Source of the DNA: Algoriphagus aquimarinus | Lineage (GTDB): Bacteria > Bacteroidota > Bacteroidia > Cytophagales > Cyclobacteriaceae | Assembly: GCF_007997215.1 (NCBI RefSeq) | Contig: NZ_VORW01000001.1 | Span: 744,001 to 808,000, forward strand | Reading direction: 5' to 3' | DNA length: 64,000 nt | In this document: one piece after another, positions 36,154-45,436 of the stretch | Layout: each line of letters begins with the position of its first letter | How positions within the stretch are numbered: position 1 is the stretch's first letter | Notes under the pieces: model-generated | Told to the model about the DNA's origin: nothing | The model's database searches: none | Seen by the model: only the letters and a program-made list of their open reading frames with translations | Program-made: the position numbers and the translations under genes

Positions 36154-36618
36154 TTACTTGAAATGATACAAGAAGATCAAAACTCCTGTAAAAGCTGGCT
36201 TCTTTTGATCTTTGATTTCTAGTTTCACTGATACTTCAGCTTTCACTGTTCCTCGTAGGTTTGCTACACTTTTTAAGGTGGCGGCTAAGCGAACTTCGCT
36301 ATCTACCAGCACAGGATTTGCAAATCTTAGAGATTCAATCCCGTAATTGATCATCATTTTCAGGTTCCTTACGTCGACGATTTGCTCCCAAAGATGCGGA
36401 ACAATACTAAGTGTGAGATAGCCGTGGGCAATTGTATTTCCAAAGGCTCCTTCAGCCTTCGCGCGCTCAGGATCGGTGTGAATCCACTGGTGATCATGGG
36501 TAGCTTTGGCGAATATATTTATCTGTTCCTGTGTGATGTGGAAATATTCAGATGTACCTAGACTTTGTCCGTTGTGTTGTTCGAACTCTTCAAAACTACC
36601 AATGATGACAGGGGACAT
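36154..36618 (-). CDS. MaoC-like hot-dog dehydratase
   Basis: A 154-residue single hot-dog-fold protein of the MaoC/R-hydratase type. The signature segment is visible: FAKATHDHQWIHTDPERA, with the catalytic Asp/His pair of the hydratase-2 motif, then FGNTIAHGYLTLSIVPHL. Such proteins hydrate or dehydrate enoyl-CoA (R-specific) in fatty-acid or polyester metabolism. Here there are no neighbouring fatty-acid genes. It converges with the receptor gene over a shared terminator. The family call is firm; the substrate is not known. Confidence 0.9.
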   Translation of the reverse strand: MSPVIIGSFEEFEQHNGQSLGTSEYFHITQEQINIFAKATHDHQWIHTDPERAKAEGAFGNTIAHGYLTLSIVPHLWEQIVDVRNLKMMINYGIESLRFANPVLVDSEVRLAATLKSVANLRGTVKAEVSVKLEIKDQKKPAFTGVLIFLYHFK

Positions 36619-36805
36619 GCGTTAATTTTTTTGGTAAAAAACCAAATTAGGGAAGTTTTCTCGGGATTTACAAGTGGATTGGTAAGGCAGGAAGTGAATT
36701 ATGATTTAAGGTGAAGTAGCAATTTTTACTAAAAATATATTTTAATATGACTTTAGTTTTACTAAAAAAACCTATATTTTGTACAAATTTATTTAACCTT
36801 TTAGC

Positions 36806-38668
36806 ATGCTTATACTGTTTGTAGCTTCCTATTTATTCTTTGGTTTTCAGGCTCCAATTGATTCTCTTCCTAAAGGGGATACAGCCCCAATTTATTCCAT
36901 ACTTACAGAAAATCAGCGAATTGAAATTTCTGATTCTTATGAAGTCGTCCATAAAATCCAGCGAAATTTTACTATCCTTTCTTCTGAAGGATTAGCTCAT
37001 GCGTTTACTTCAGTTTTTTACGACAAGCTAAATAAAATAGAAAGTATTGAGATAGAAATTACTGACCCTATAAGTGGAAAAATTATTGAGAAGGCTAAGG
37101 CAAAAGATATGACTGATGCGGCAATATATTCCAGCAGCAGTATTTTTGATGACAATCGACATAAATATTTTGAAGTAAAAAGTGGCAAATTCCCGGTTCA
37201 GGTTACGGTAAATATTGAGACAAAATCTTCTAGTAATTTCCAATTGAGGGACTGGGTACCAGTACACCGGTATAACCAAAAAGTGTCCAAGTCTTCGCTT
37301 ACAGTAACATATCCTGAACATATTGGCTTGCGCTATAAAGCTATCAATTTGCTCGGTGAGAAGTCTGAAAATATAGTGGATAATAAACTTGAAGTGACTT
37401 GGGTGGAAACAAATTTGCCTGTTCAAACACCTGACCTAAAAAAGGAAGATGATCACAAGCTATTACTAGCCCCGGTCGGCTTTGCTATGGGTGATTACGT
37501 GGGTAAAATGGAAGATTGGTCTGGACTGGCTGCTTGGCAGTACAAACTTAATGAGGGACGAAGGATTCTTCCTGCCGATTTCGAAGTCAAACTAAAAGCA
37601 ATGGTATCTGATGCGGAAACCGACTACGAAAAGATCCAAATCCTTTATGGATATCTACAGAAAAACTACCGCTATGTAAGCATACAGCTAGGCATCGGTG
37701 GGTGGCAAACTATGACAGCAACAGATGTAGTGAAATATGCTTATGGTGATTGTAAAGGGTTGACAAACCTGATGCAAGCTATGTTACATGCGGTCGGGAT
37801 TTCTTCCAATTATACACTGGTTCAAGCAGGAAAAGATGCCGATGATATCGAAACTGATCTCCCTTCCAATCAATTCAATCATGTGATTTTGCAAGTGCCT
37901 ATGGGAGATTCGGCTAGCCCAGTTTGGTTGGAATGCACTTCAAATTCTCTTCCAGCAGGCTTTCTAGGTGACTTTACGAAAAATAGGCATGTACTGGTGA
38001 TAGATGGAGAAGGCGGCTATTTGACTAAAACTCCATCCTATAATTCCTTCGATTGGAATGCTATTCACAGTAAAAATGAAGTGAAAATTGACCTGGATGG
38101 AAATGCTACTATTTCTACGAAAATCAAAGTTGATGGCAACTTTGCGGAGGATATGTTAATGGTCAAAAATTATCTTGACACCCGGCAGCAGCGAGATTAT
38201 TTCAATCGTAATTCCCCGGTAGCAGGATTAATTATCAACCAATATGAGCTAAGTGTAGATCATAAAGATTCCCTCTTGTTAGCTGATCTTAGCTATGAAG
38301 GGGTGATTCAGAAGTTTGTCCAAAACACGGCTAAGCGAATGATACTAAAACCATTCCTTGGGAAAATTACCGATGAAATGCTACTCAATAATTCTCTAAA
38401 TCAAATTGACGAATATCAGATAGAGCTTCCTGAGGTGATGGAGTCTGAGAATTTGGCAGAAAACTTGGTCCTTGAAGAAGAGGGTGTAAAAGTGACTTTA
38501 CGTACTTCTTTGGAAGGAAAAAACCTAAGTGTAAAAAGGGAAATGAATCTTTCACTAAGTGAGGAAATGAGCGATGAATCTAAAACTGAACTCATCAAAC
38601 GAATTAACGCCCTAGGATCTTCTAACTTTTATTTTATCAAAAACACAGCTGCACTTAGACATGATTAA
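36806..38668 (+). CDS. DUF3857 and transglutaminase-domain protein (catalytic residues present)
   Basis: A 620-residue exported protein. After a short hydrophobic N-terminus (residues 1-14) comes a DUF3857 domain (about 30-230), then a transglutaminase-like domain (about 260-400). The catalytic Cys (near residue 316) is in YAYGDCKGLTNLM, the His is in FNHVIL, and the usual Asp position reads WLECTS. The C-terminal part is a beta-rich DUF2569/3858-like region. Proteins of this layout are common in Bacteroidota envelopes, with unproven roles in peptide or isopeptide chemistry. The gene end overlaps the next DUF3857 gene by 8 bp. Confidence 0.88.
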   Translation: MLILFVASYLFFGFQAPIDSLPKGDTAPIYSILTENQRIEISDSYEVVHKIQRNFTILSSEGLAHAFTSVFYDKLNKIESIEIEITDPISGKIIEKAKAKDMTDAAIYSSSSIFDDNRHKYFEVKSGKFPVQVTVNIETKSSSNFQLRDWVPVHRYNQKVSKSSLTVTYPEHIGLRYKAINLLGEKSENIVDNKLEVTWVETNLPVQTPDLKKEDDHKLLLAPVGFAMGDYVGKMEDWSGLAAWQYKLNEGRRILPADFEVKLKAMVSDAETDYEKIQILYGYLQKNYRYVSIQLGIGGWQTMTATDVVKYAYGDCKGLTNLMQAMLHAVGISSNYTLVQAGKDADDIETDLPSNQFNHVILQVPMGDSASPVWLECTSNSLPAGFLGDFTKNRHVLVIDGEGGYLTKTPSYNSFDWNAIHSKNEVKIDLDGNATISTKIKVDGNFAEDMLMVKNYLDTRQQRDYFNRNSPVAGLIINQYELSVDHKDSLLLADLSYEGVIQKFVQNTAKRMILKPFLGKITDEMLLNNSLNQIDEYQIELPEVMESENLAENLVLEEEGVKVTLRTSLEGKNLSVKREMNLSLSEEMSDESKTELIKRINALGSSNFYFIKNTAALRHD

Positions 38669-40586
38669 ATCTTCACTAACTCTTATTTTTCTACTCCTTT
38701 CTACGCTTACTTTTTCTCAATCTTATAAACTTGGAGAGTTTGAAGACAGCGAAATTTCATTAGCGGAAGTGTCCTATGAGCCAGATGCTCCTGCAGTGAT
38801 ATTAGTATCCCAAGGGAATTCCAGGTTCATATCAGGATTTTTAGAGACCAACCATTTTGTACGCTTAAAAATACTTTCCGAAGCGGGTAAAAGCCATGCA
38901 GATATTCGTATTCGGTATTACGCTGGGGATAATAACACGGAAAGTATCAACGGAGTCAAAGCTCAAACAACCAACTTTGTCAATGGTAAAGCAGAGACCG
39001 TAAAGGTTTCTAAAGATGGGATTTTTGATGTAGAACTTGATGGTGGATACAAGGAGATGCGGATTTCTTTTCCAAACGTCCAAGTAGGATCTATCATAGA
39101 ATATCAATACAGGAAAACAGACAAAAATCTCACGTTTATTGATGGATGGACATTCCAAAACAAATTACCTACTCTTTACAGCCAGTACGGAATTACGATG
39201 ATTCCATCGTTAGAATATAAGATGTTGGGTCAAGGCCAGAACTATTCAGCAGGTGTAGAAAAATCCAATGACTATAATAATTATGGTTGGGTTTTGAGAG
39301 ATCTACGATCGCTCAAAGAAGAGCCTTATATGAAGAATTATCGTGACTACGTTGATCGTATAGAATTTCAGTTAGCTCGATACGAAGTGAGAGGTGATTA
39401 TGGACCAAAATGGGAGTTTGTACTAAATACGTGGGAAGTTCTTGGCGATGAAGTAATCTCCATGTATTCCCAAAAGGGTTTTTATAGAAGTAACCCCATT
39501 GAGAAAGAATTTCTTGACGTTGATTTGAAAGGGACAACGCAGCTAGAAACTGCTCAAAAAGCATATTATTTTTTGAGAAATAATTTTAGAGTTGAAGGAG
39601 AGGATTGGATATATCCGGAGCAAAATCTTAATCAGCTTCTGAAATCAAAGGTAGGCAGCCCGGTTGAGCTTATGTTGACACTGATGGGTGTGTTAAAATC
39701 TGAAGGAATTACCTGTGAGCCTGTTTTGATCGGTAGTAAGGGATATGGACGAAGTGATGTAGTGCCTTTTCCATTTCTTAATCAGTTTGATGAAATATTA
39801 TTGCTTACTGAACTAGACGGGAAGCAGCATTTTCTCGATTTATCTCAGGCTGATGCTCCTTTTGGTTACGTAGATCTAGATAAGCACGTAAGTGGAGGTC
39901 TGTATCTTCAAAAGCAACAGAGTAAACTAGTGCCTATTTCTATACAGCATAATTCCAATTCGGCTTATTTTGGTCAGGTTAAAATGAATGAAGAAGGTCA
40001 ACTAGTAATGTCGAATTCTCACAGAAATTACAGCTATAGAGGTCTCAAGACGGCTCAGCAAATAGAAGGAATTCAAAAAAGAAATGAAAGCTTAGAGAAG
40101 TTGTTTGATGAAGAAGAAGGAGTGGTTTTTGAGAATTTCAAGGTCAATAATACTCTGGAAGAAAAGGATGTGGTAACGATAAATTTTGATATGAAATTTG
40201 CTGAAACTTTAGACAAAGAGATGATACTATTTAGCCCTCTTAAGTTTTCTTCATTTGCGGAAAATCCTTTTACCCAAGAGTATAGAATGTTTCCTGTGGA
40301 TTTTGGATATGCATTCACAGAAACCTACAACACTGTAGTGACCGTGCCCGAAGGATATGAAATTGAAGATTACCCATTGGAAGGTGGTTATACCATTAAT
40401 GGGGAATATGTGGTGTTTTTGTACACAACCTCGATAATCGAAAATAGCCTTAAAATATCAGCAAAGTTTATAGTGAAGACGCCTCTTATTCCAGCAAGTG
40501 AATATGAAAACCTCAAGTATTTCATGGAGAGTGTAGCTTCAAAACTTTCAGAACCGGTGATCTTAAAAAAGAAGACTAGTCCCTGA
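38661..40586 (+). CDS. DUF3857 protein with apparently inactive transglutaminase-like domain
   Basis: A 641-residue exported protein (signal peptide ends at TFSQS) with the same order of domains as its upstream neighbour: DUF3857 (about 60-260), a transglutaminase-like fold and a beta-rich end. Where the neighbour has GDCKG, this protein reads GSPVELMLTLMG (near residue 332), and the His block reads FDEILLL, so both catalytic Cys and His seem lost. FLDLSQ keeps the Asp. It starts inside the upstream gene (8-bp overlap), so the active and inactive members are co-translated and may form a complex. Confidence 0.85.
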   Translation: MIKSSLTLIFLLLSTLTFSQSYKLGEFEDSEISLAEVSYEPDAPAVILVSQGNSRFISGFLETNHFVRLKILSEAGKSHADIRIRYYAGDNNTESINGVKAQTTNFVNGKAETVKVSKDGIFDVELDGGYKEMRISFPNVQVGSIIEYQYRKTDKNLTFIDGWTFQNKLPTLYSQYGITMIPSLEYKMLGQGQNYSAGVEKSNDYNNYGWVLRDLRSLKEEPYMKNYRDYVDRIEFQLARYEVRGDYGPKWEFVLNTWEVLGDEVISMYSQKGFYRSNPIEKEFLDVDLKGTTQLETAQKAYYFLRNNFRVEGEDWIYPEQNLNQLLKSKVGSPVELMLTLMGVLKSEGITCEPVLIGSKGYGRSDVVPFPFLNQFDEILLLTELDGKQHFLDLSQADAPFGYVDLDKHVSGGLYLQKQQSKLVPISIQHNSNSAYFGQVKMNEEGQLVMSNSHRNYSYRGLKTAQQIEGIQKRNESLEKLFDEEEGVVFENFKVNNTLEEKDVVTINFDMKFAETLDKEMILFSPLKFSSFAENPFTQEYRMFPVDFGYAFTETYNTVVTVPEGYEIEDYPLEGGYTINGEYVVFLYTTSIIENSLKISAKFIVKTPLIPASEYENLKYFMESVASKLSEPVILKKKTSP

Positions 40587-40650
40587 CGAGATCGTTTTAT
40601 TGGAGAGTATATTTTTTTATTGATAATTTCGATGCCAAATACTCCAGCAC

Positions 40651-41445
40651 ATGACAGCATACTTACATGGATTTATTCCTGAAGAGCAACAGCGACTGAT
40701 GGATCAGGCAGGAGTGCTGGGTTCTCTTATTTATCCACGTATTGATTTTGCAGGATGCAAGAAGCTTCTTGAAGTAGGTTCTGGTGTGGGCGCACAGACG
40801 GAGACTTTGCTAAGACTATTTCCCGATCTGGAGATTACCTGTGTAGATTATTCACAAAGTCAACTCGACAGAGCTAAGCAGAATTTGGCTTTTGCTTGTG
40901 ATCGGGTGAAATTTGTCTGTCAAGATGCGAAGGAGCTTGTTTTAGACGAGAAATACGATTCGGTATTCATTTGCTGGGCTTTGGAGCATATCCCCAATTC
41001 TCATCTAGTTTTGGAAGCTGTTAAGCCTTATCTATTTCCAAATGCGAAACTTTGGTTTACCGAGGTTTTCAATTCCAGTTTTTACTTCAATCCTCCGCTG
41101 GCAGGATTGTCTAAATATTATCTCGCTTACAATGAGTTTCAGCGATCCCTAGGAGGGAATCCTGATATTGGTGCTAACCTAGGTAATCTGCTCAAGCGTG
41201 CCGGCTATACCCAAATTGAATTGTTTCATGGAGGGTTTCATTTGGATCAGCGTAATGCTGAGGATCTTAGAAATATCACGCAGTATTGGAAGGGTTTGAT
41301 GAAAAGTGCCGGGGTAGGTATGATCACTGCCGGTTTGATTACTGAAGTTGACTTGTTGGCTATGGAAAAAGACCTTGATTTAATTGCAGAGGATGATAAT
41401 GCCGTTTTTTTCTATCATTTTGTACAGATAAGTGCTACAGTTTAA
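40651..41445 (+). CDS. Class I SAM-dependent methyltransferase
   Basis: A 264-residue Rossmann-fold methyltransferase. Motif I is LLEVGSGVGAQTETLL, followed by ITCVDYSQSQLDRAKQN and the motif II region YDSVFICWALEHIPN. The C-terminal 100 residues form a substrate cap that I cannot assign. It sits 64 bp after the DUF3857 pair and 9 bp before mtgA, so it is probably in one transcript with mtgA. The substrate is unknown. Confidence 0.88.
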   Translation: MTAYLHGFIPEEQQRLMDQAGVLGSLIYPRIDFAGCKKLLEVGSGVGAQTETLLRLFPDLEITCVDYSQSQLDRAKQNLAFACDRVKFVCQDAKELVLDEKYDSVFICWALEHIPNSHLVLEAVKPYLFPNAKLWFTEVFNSSFYFNPPLAGLSKYYLAYNEFQRSLGGNPDIGANLGNLLKRAGYTQIELFHGGFHLDQRNAEDLRNITQYWKGLMKSAGVGMITAGLITEVDLLAMEKDLDLIAEDDNAVFFYHFVQISATV

Positions 41446-41454
41446 TTTATAATT

Positions 41455-42150
41455 ATGAAGCTTATTAAGAGGGTATGGCGGTTGATCTGGAAAACGACGA
41501 TGTGGTTTTTGATTATTTCAGTTGGGTTGACTGTGGTCTATCGCTTCGTGCCTGTGCCGATTACTCCCTTGATGGTAATTCGTGTTTTTGAGCAAACATT
41601 TGATTCAGAGAAGGAAGTTCGACTTTACAAGGACTGGGTGCCTATGAGTGAGATTTCAAAGAACGCTCCTCAGGCAGTTTATGCTGCAGAAGACCAGAAA
41701 TTCATGGATCACGATGGTTTTGACATCGAAGCGATGCAAAAAGCCTGGGAAAATAATAAAAAAGGTAAGCGGGTAAAAGGAGCAAGTACCATTACGCAGC
41801 AGACTGTTAAGAATGTCTTTTTGTGGCCATCTAGAAGTTATATAAGAAAAGGTTTTGAGGCTTACTTCACTGTTTTGGTTGAGTTAATTTGGCCGAAGGA
41901 ACGTATCATGGAAGTTTATCTGAATGTGATTGAAATGGGTGATGGTATTTATGGAATTGAAGCGGCTTCACAGGCTTATTTCAATAAGCCCGCCTCCAAA
42001 CTCAATCGTAATCAAGCAGCCGCCATTGCAGCCGTTTTGCCGAATCCAAGGCGATGGTCGCCTGCTAAACCGACCTCCTATATCAAGGGTCGTCAGAGTT
42101 GGATTCTCAGACAGATGAACAATCTGGCTCCTCTTGAGATGGGAATTTAG
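41455..42150 (+). CDS. mtgA: Monofunctional biosynthetic peptidoglycan transglycosylase
   Basis: A 231-residue GT51 enzyme that polymerises lipid II into glycan strands at the inner membrane. One N-terminal membrane helix (about residues 15-35) is followed by the glycosyltransferase motifs: AEDQKFMDHDGFD with the catalytic Glu, KGASTITQQTVKNVFL, WPKERIMEVYLNVIEMGDGIYGIE with the second Glu, and AAIAAVLPNPRRW. No transpeptidase domain follows, so it is the monofunctional form. It ends just before the oriC-like region. Confidence 0.95.
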   Translation: MKLIKRVWRLIWKTTMWFLIISVGLTVVYRFVPVPITPLMVIRVFEQTFDSEKEVRLYKDWVPMSEISKNAPQAVYAAEDQKFMDHDGFDIEAMQKAWENNKKGKRVKGASTITQQTVKNVFLWPSRSYIRKGFEAYFTVLVELIWPKERIMEVYLNVIEMGDGIYGIEAASQAYFNKPASKLNRNQAAAIAAVLPNPRRWSPAKPTSYIKGRQSWILRQMNNLAPLEMGI

Positions 42151-42589
42151 CGTTGGATTTGTTCGGTTAAAATTGCATTATTCGGTGGTAAAGTTGGGGG
42201 AAAATTAAAAACACAGTGTTTGGTGATAATGTGTAACGCTTTTTTGATGCTTAAAAATTCGCTCACAAAATATTCTATTAGAATCGGGCGATATCGGGCA
42301 CTTTTGTGTACGAGGTAGCATGGGTATTTTGAGTATGCACTAGCCTAGTAAATCGTTGTTTGGAGCGTCCATTTGAGGTTTAAAAAATGCAAGTGTTTTT
42401 TATCCACATTTTCGATAATTTATCCACATTCTCTAATATTGATAATCTAACTATCAATAAATCAAATGTTTATATGCCTTTTTCTAAAGGTAATTTTGTG
42501 GATAAAGAAGGCTAACTTTAAAAATGTGGTTAAAAACAGTGTGTGAAAAAGTGGATAAATTTCTTCTCCAAATATTATTCTTAAATCGA
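42151..42589. other. Gene-free AT-rich interval with DnaA-box cluster (candidate oriC)
   Basis: This 439-bp interval between mtgA and the CLC gene has no gene. Two perfect DnaA boxes (TTATCCACA) lie at 42400-42408 and 42420-42428, 20 bp apart and in the same direction. After an AT-rich block (42429-42496) come three boxes in the opposite direction: TGTGGATAA at 42497-42505 (perfect), TGTGGTTAA at 42525-42533 and AGTGGATAA at 42550-42558 (one mismatch each). The AT block holds an 8-bp inverted repeat (TATTGATA at 42437-42444, TATCAATA at 42452-42459). This is the arrangement of a bacterial replication origin: facing DnaA-box groups around an unwinding element. dnaA itself is not adjacent, which is common in Bacteroidota. 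Confidence 0.75.
42437..42459. repeat. 8-bp inverted repeat in the candidate origin
   Basis: TATTGATA (42437-42444) and TATCAATA (42452-42459) are perfect inverted copies separated by seven bases. They lie in the most AT-rich part of the candidate origin, directly after the second DnaA box. Confidence 0.7.
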
Positions 42590-44368
42590 TTAATCTTGCT
42601 TCTGTTTGATGAGACGTTTTCGGTAGGCATTGAAGATTCTGGACTTAGAAACAAAACCTAAATATTTGCCTTCTTCGATTACAGGTAGGTTCCAAGCTCC
42701 TGACAGCTCAAATTTCTCCATTGCTTTTTGCATATTCTCAGTTGCTAATAGGATTTCTGGGGGACTGTGCATCAGCTCCTTTATGAGTATTACTTCCTGC
42801 TTTTCTCGATCAAACATTATGTCTCGGATATCATCCAAGGTGACTATTCCTCGAAGAGCTTTATGCTCATCTACCACAGGGAAAATATTTCGTTTGGATA
42901 TTTTTACTAAACTGATCAAATCTTTCAGCTTTGAATCTGGATGTATAGGGAGCAAATCACGTTCGATTACATTGGTAATGGTGATGAGTTCCAGTAGTTC
43001 CTGATCCTTTGATTCGGGGAGATGCCTGCCTTTTTCCTTCAGCTGTATCATATAGATACTATCTTTCTGATAGGCGGTTTTAGTTACATACGAAATCGCA
43101 GATACAAACATCAACGGAATAAACAGCTCGTAACCACCAGTGATTTCTGCTATTAAGAATATGGCGGATAGTGGCGCGTGCTGGGCGCCTGCCATTACTC
43201 CGCACATGGCCACTAATGTAAAATGAGCCAGTGGTAGAGGAATAGTGAAATTAAATAGATTGCTAGAATAGGCGAATAAAAATCCCAAAATGCCACCCAC
43301 ATACAGAGATGGTGCGAAAATACCGCCACTACCACCGGCACCCAGGGTAACGGCTGCAGCTATAGGTTTAACCAAAATTATAAACGCCAGAAAAATAATG
43401 ATCAAATAAGGATTCTCAATTAATGAGAAGAATGGACTTTTCTCAAGTAATTGACTTGAGTTTCCTTCTATCAATGTATTTAGCGTGTCATAGCCCTCGC
43501 CATAAATCGGTGGTAGAAAGAACACCATGATTCCCAATATAGCGCCACCATAAAGAATGCGTAGTACTTGACTATCTAGGCTCTCCATAAGTGATTCTGT
43601 TTTTCTCACTGCTTGGCTGAAATAGAGAGAAACTAAACCACATGCAATTCCTAAAAGCAAGTAATAAGGCATGTGTGAAGCTTGAAAGTTCTCCGTCAAT
43701 TTGAAATTGAAAACCGAGTCTTTTCCAATAAGAATCATGGAAGTCAAGGAACCTGTCACACTTGCTATCAATAGAGGAATAAAGCTCGCTGTGCTTATTT
43801 CCATCATGATTACCTCAATAGCGAAAATCACTCCGCCGATAGGTGCACCGAAAATTGATGATATCGCTGCTGCTGCACCACAGCCTATCAGTAGGGTCCG
43901 CTTTTTTGCATTTAGATGCACCAAAGAGCCTACATTGGAACCGATGGCTGAGCCTGTTACCAGCATCGGAGCTTCTAGACCTACTGATCCACCGAAACCA
44001 ACAGTAATAGCCGAAGTAAAAACACGACTATAGGTCTTTACCCGTTTGATGATACTCTGTTTTTTGGAAATCGTAAAAAGAATGTCAGGAACACCGTGCC
44101 CACCGACGTCTTTGAAGATGAATTTACCAATAAGATAGGCTGCCGAAATACCGATAAGCGGGTATAAGATGTATAGAAAATTGGCGTATTCCTTATAAAA
44201 ATCCTCTGTAAGAAAATGCTGTATGGCATGCACACCTTGTTTCAGAATTACAGCTGCCAGGCCAGAAAAAACCCCTATTATCCCACTGAGAATAAGGATA
44301 AAGGTTTGGTTGCTCATGTGTCTGAGCCTCCATATCAAGAGCTTGGTGATAAAGTCTGTTTTAGGCAA
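42590..44368 (-). CDS. CLC family chloride channel/antiporter with CBS domains
   Basis: A 592-residue CLC protein: about 10-11 membrane helices (residues 20-440) followed by a pair of CBS domains (about 455-590). The anion-path motifs are GGSVGLEAPMLVTG (gating Glu kept, but the usual GxEGP reads GLEAP), GAGGSGGIFAPSLYVG, and a kept Glu in GGVIFAIEVI, at the position of the proton-path Glu in H+/Cl- exchangers. It is therefore more likely an exchanger than a pure channel. CBS domains often sense adenine nucleotides. It is transcribed away from the DnaA-box region's right edge. Confidence 0.92.
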   Translation of the reverse strand: MPKTDFITKLLIWRLRHMSNQTFILILSGIIGVFSGLAAVILKQGVHAIQHFLTEDFYKEYANFLYILYPLIGISAAYLIGKFIFKDVGGHGVPDILFTISKKQSIIKRVKTYSRVFTSAITVGFGGSVGLEAPMLVTGSAIGSNVGSLVHLNAKKRTLLIGCGAAAAISSIFGAPIGGVIFAIEVIMMEISTASFIPLLIASVTGSLTSMILIGKDSVFNFKLTENFQASHMPYYLLLGIACGLVSLYFSQAVRKTESLMESLDSQVLRILYGGAILGIMVFFLPPIYGEGYDTLNTLIEGNSSQLLEKSPFFSLIENPYLIIIFLAFIILVKPIAAAVTLGAGGSGGIFAPSLYVGGILGFLFAYSSNLFNFTIPLPLAHFTLVAMCGVMAGAQHAPLSAIFLIAEITGGYELFIPLMFVSAISYVTKTAYQKDSIYMIQLKEKGRHLPESKDQELLELITITNVIERDLLPIHPDSKLKDLISLVKISKRNIFPVVDEHKALRGIVTLDDIRDIMFDREKQEVILIKELMHSPPEILLATENMQKAMEKFELSGAWNLPVIEEGKYLGFVSKSRIFNAYRKRLIKQKQD

Positions 44369-44424
44369 AATATCGCGTAAGTAGCGTGCTTTAGATTATA
44401 AGGTAAATAAGATGTGGGTAAATG

Positions 44425-44446
44425 AAAAGAGTATCGCCTACTCTTT
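44425..44446 (-). terminator. Possible terminator overlapping the M28 peptidase stop
   Basis: AAAGAGTA (44426-44433) pairs perfectly with TACTCTTT (44439-44446). On the minus strand a short T-rich stretch follows. The peptidase stop codon (44438-44440) lies within the hairpin. The U tract is weak. Confidence 0.4.
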
Positions 44447-45367
44447 AGGCAATTGTGAATCCAGCGCTAAGGTACACTTCAAGATAAGATTGACCGCATT
44501 GATATAAAATCGCTGATCAATATTCTCAAAAGAATCACTTGGCTTATGGTAATCGGGGTGATCCTCTACGCCGAAATAGATGTGTGGAACTTGTACATCA
44601 AAGAATGCTCCATGATCTGAAGAATTAGTCCAGTTATCTCTGCCAGTGTTTGGTTCATCATGACCGAAAAGTAATTTTGGAGTGGATCCTGCTGCTGCTG
44701 TTTCCAGAATTGACTTTAAACTTGGATTGTAATAGGTGCCCGAAGCGTACAACTCACCTTTTTCATTTCTTGAAATCATGTCCATATTGATATTCAATAC
44801 GATTTGCTCCATAGGAAATGGAAAGTCTTTTACAAGGGCTTTTGCGCCTTGTAAGCCCATTTCTTCACCATCCAATGCTGCAAAAATCATAGAATGCTGA
44901 GGCCTGTTTTCTTTGAAATATTTAGCCAATTCAATCATAGCGGCTGTTCCAGAGGCGTTGTCATCCGCACCGTTGTAAATAGAATCGCCTTCTGTATTTG
45001 GTCTGCCGACACCGACGTGATCATAATGTGCCGTAACCACTATCAATTTCTGTGATGAGCTTCCTGCTATAAATCCAACAATGTTTACAGAGTTTTCATA
45101 AGGCTTATTTTCTCTTCTATTTTCAAAGTCAAATTTCTGCTGGTAATCGGGATACTGAGTTTCCAGCCCGATGCTTTTGAACTGTTCTAAAATGAAAGCT
45201 CGTGCTTGTGAATTTCCTTCACTGCCTGTTTTTCTACCTTTAAGTTCATCAGATGACAAAAACTTAATGTTTTCAAGGAGGCTTTTGCTTGCAATACTTT
45301 GCCCGTTTGTCTGAAAAAAAACTAGAAATAATAAACAACTTAGTGTGCTTTTGATTGAGAGTTGCAT
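44438..45367 (-). CDS. M28 family zinc aminopeptidase, exported
   Basis: A 309-residue protein with a signal peptide (residues 1-22) and an M28 peptidase domain with two zinc ions. Visible ligands are His in VVTAHYDHVG, Asp in YNGADDNASG, the Glu pair in LDGEEMGLQG, Asp in NINMDMIS, and a late His in HIYFGVEDHPDYH. These enzymes remove N-terminal amino acids from peptides. It is periplasmic or surface-exposed. The ATG at 45367 is used; a TTG one codon upstream is less likely. It is divergent from the protein at 45437 with a 69-bp spacer. Confidence 0.92.
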   Translation of the reverse strand: MQLSIKSTLSCLLFLVFFQTNGQSIASKSLLENIKFLSSDELKGRKTGSEGNSQARAFILEQFKSIGLETQYPDYQQKFDFENRRENKPYENSVNIVGFIAGSSSQKLIVVTAHYDHVGVGRPNTEGDSIYNGADDNASGTAAMIELAKYFKENRPQHSMIFAALDGEEMGLQGAKALVKDFPFPMEQIVLNINMDMISRNEKGELYASGTYYNPSLKSILETAAAGSTPKLLFGHDEPNTGRDNWTNSSDHGAFFDVQVPHIYFGVEDHPDYHKPSDSFENIDQRFYINAVNLILKCTLALDSQLPKE

Positions 45368-45436
45368 CAAGGGAAGTATTTTGCGTTATGTATATTGGTA
45401 AAATTAATAAGCTTAGCGGATCACACCTCTGAATTC

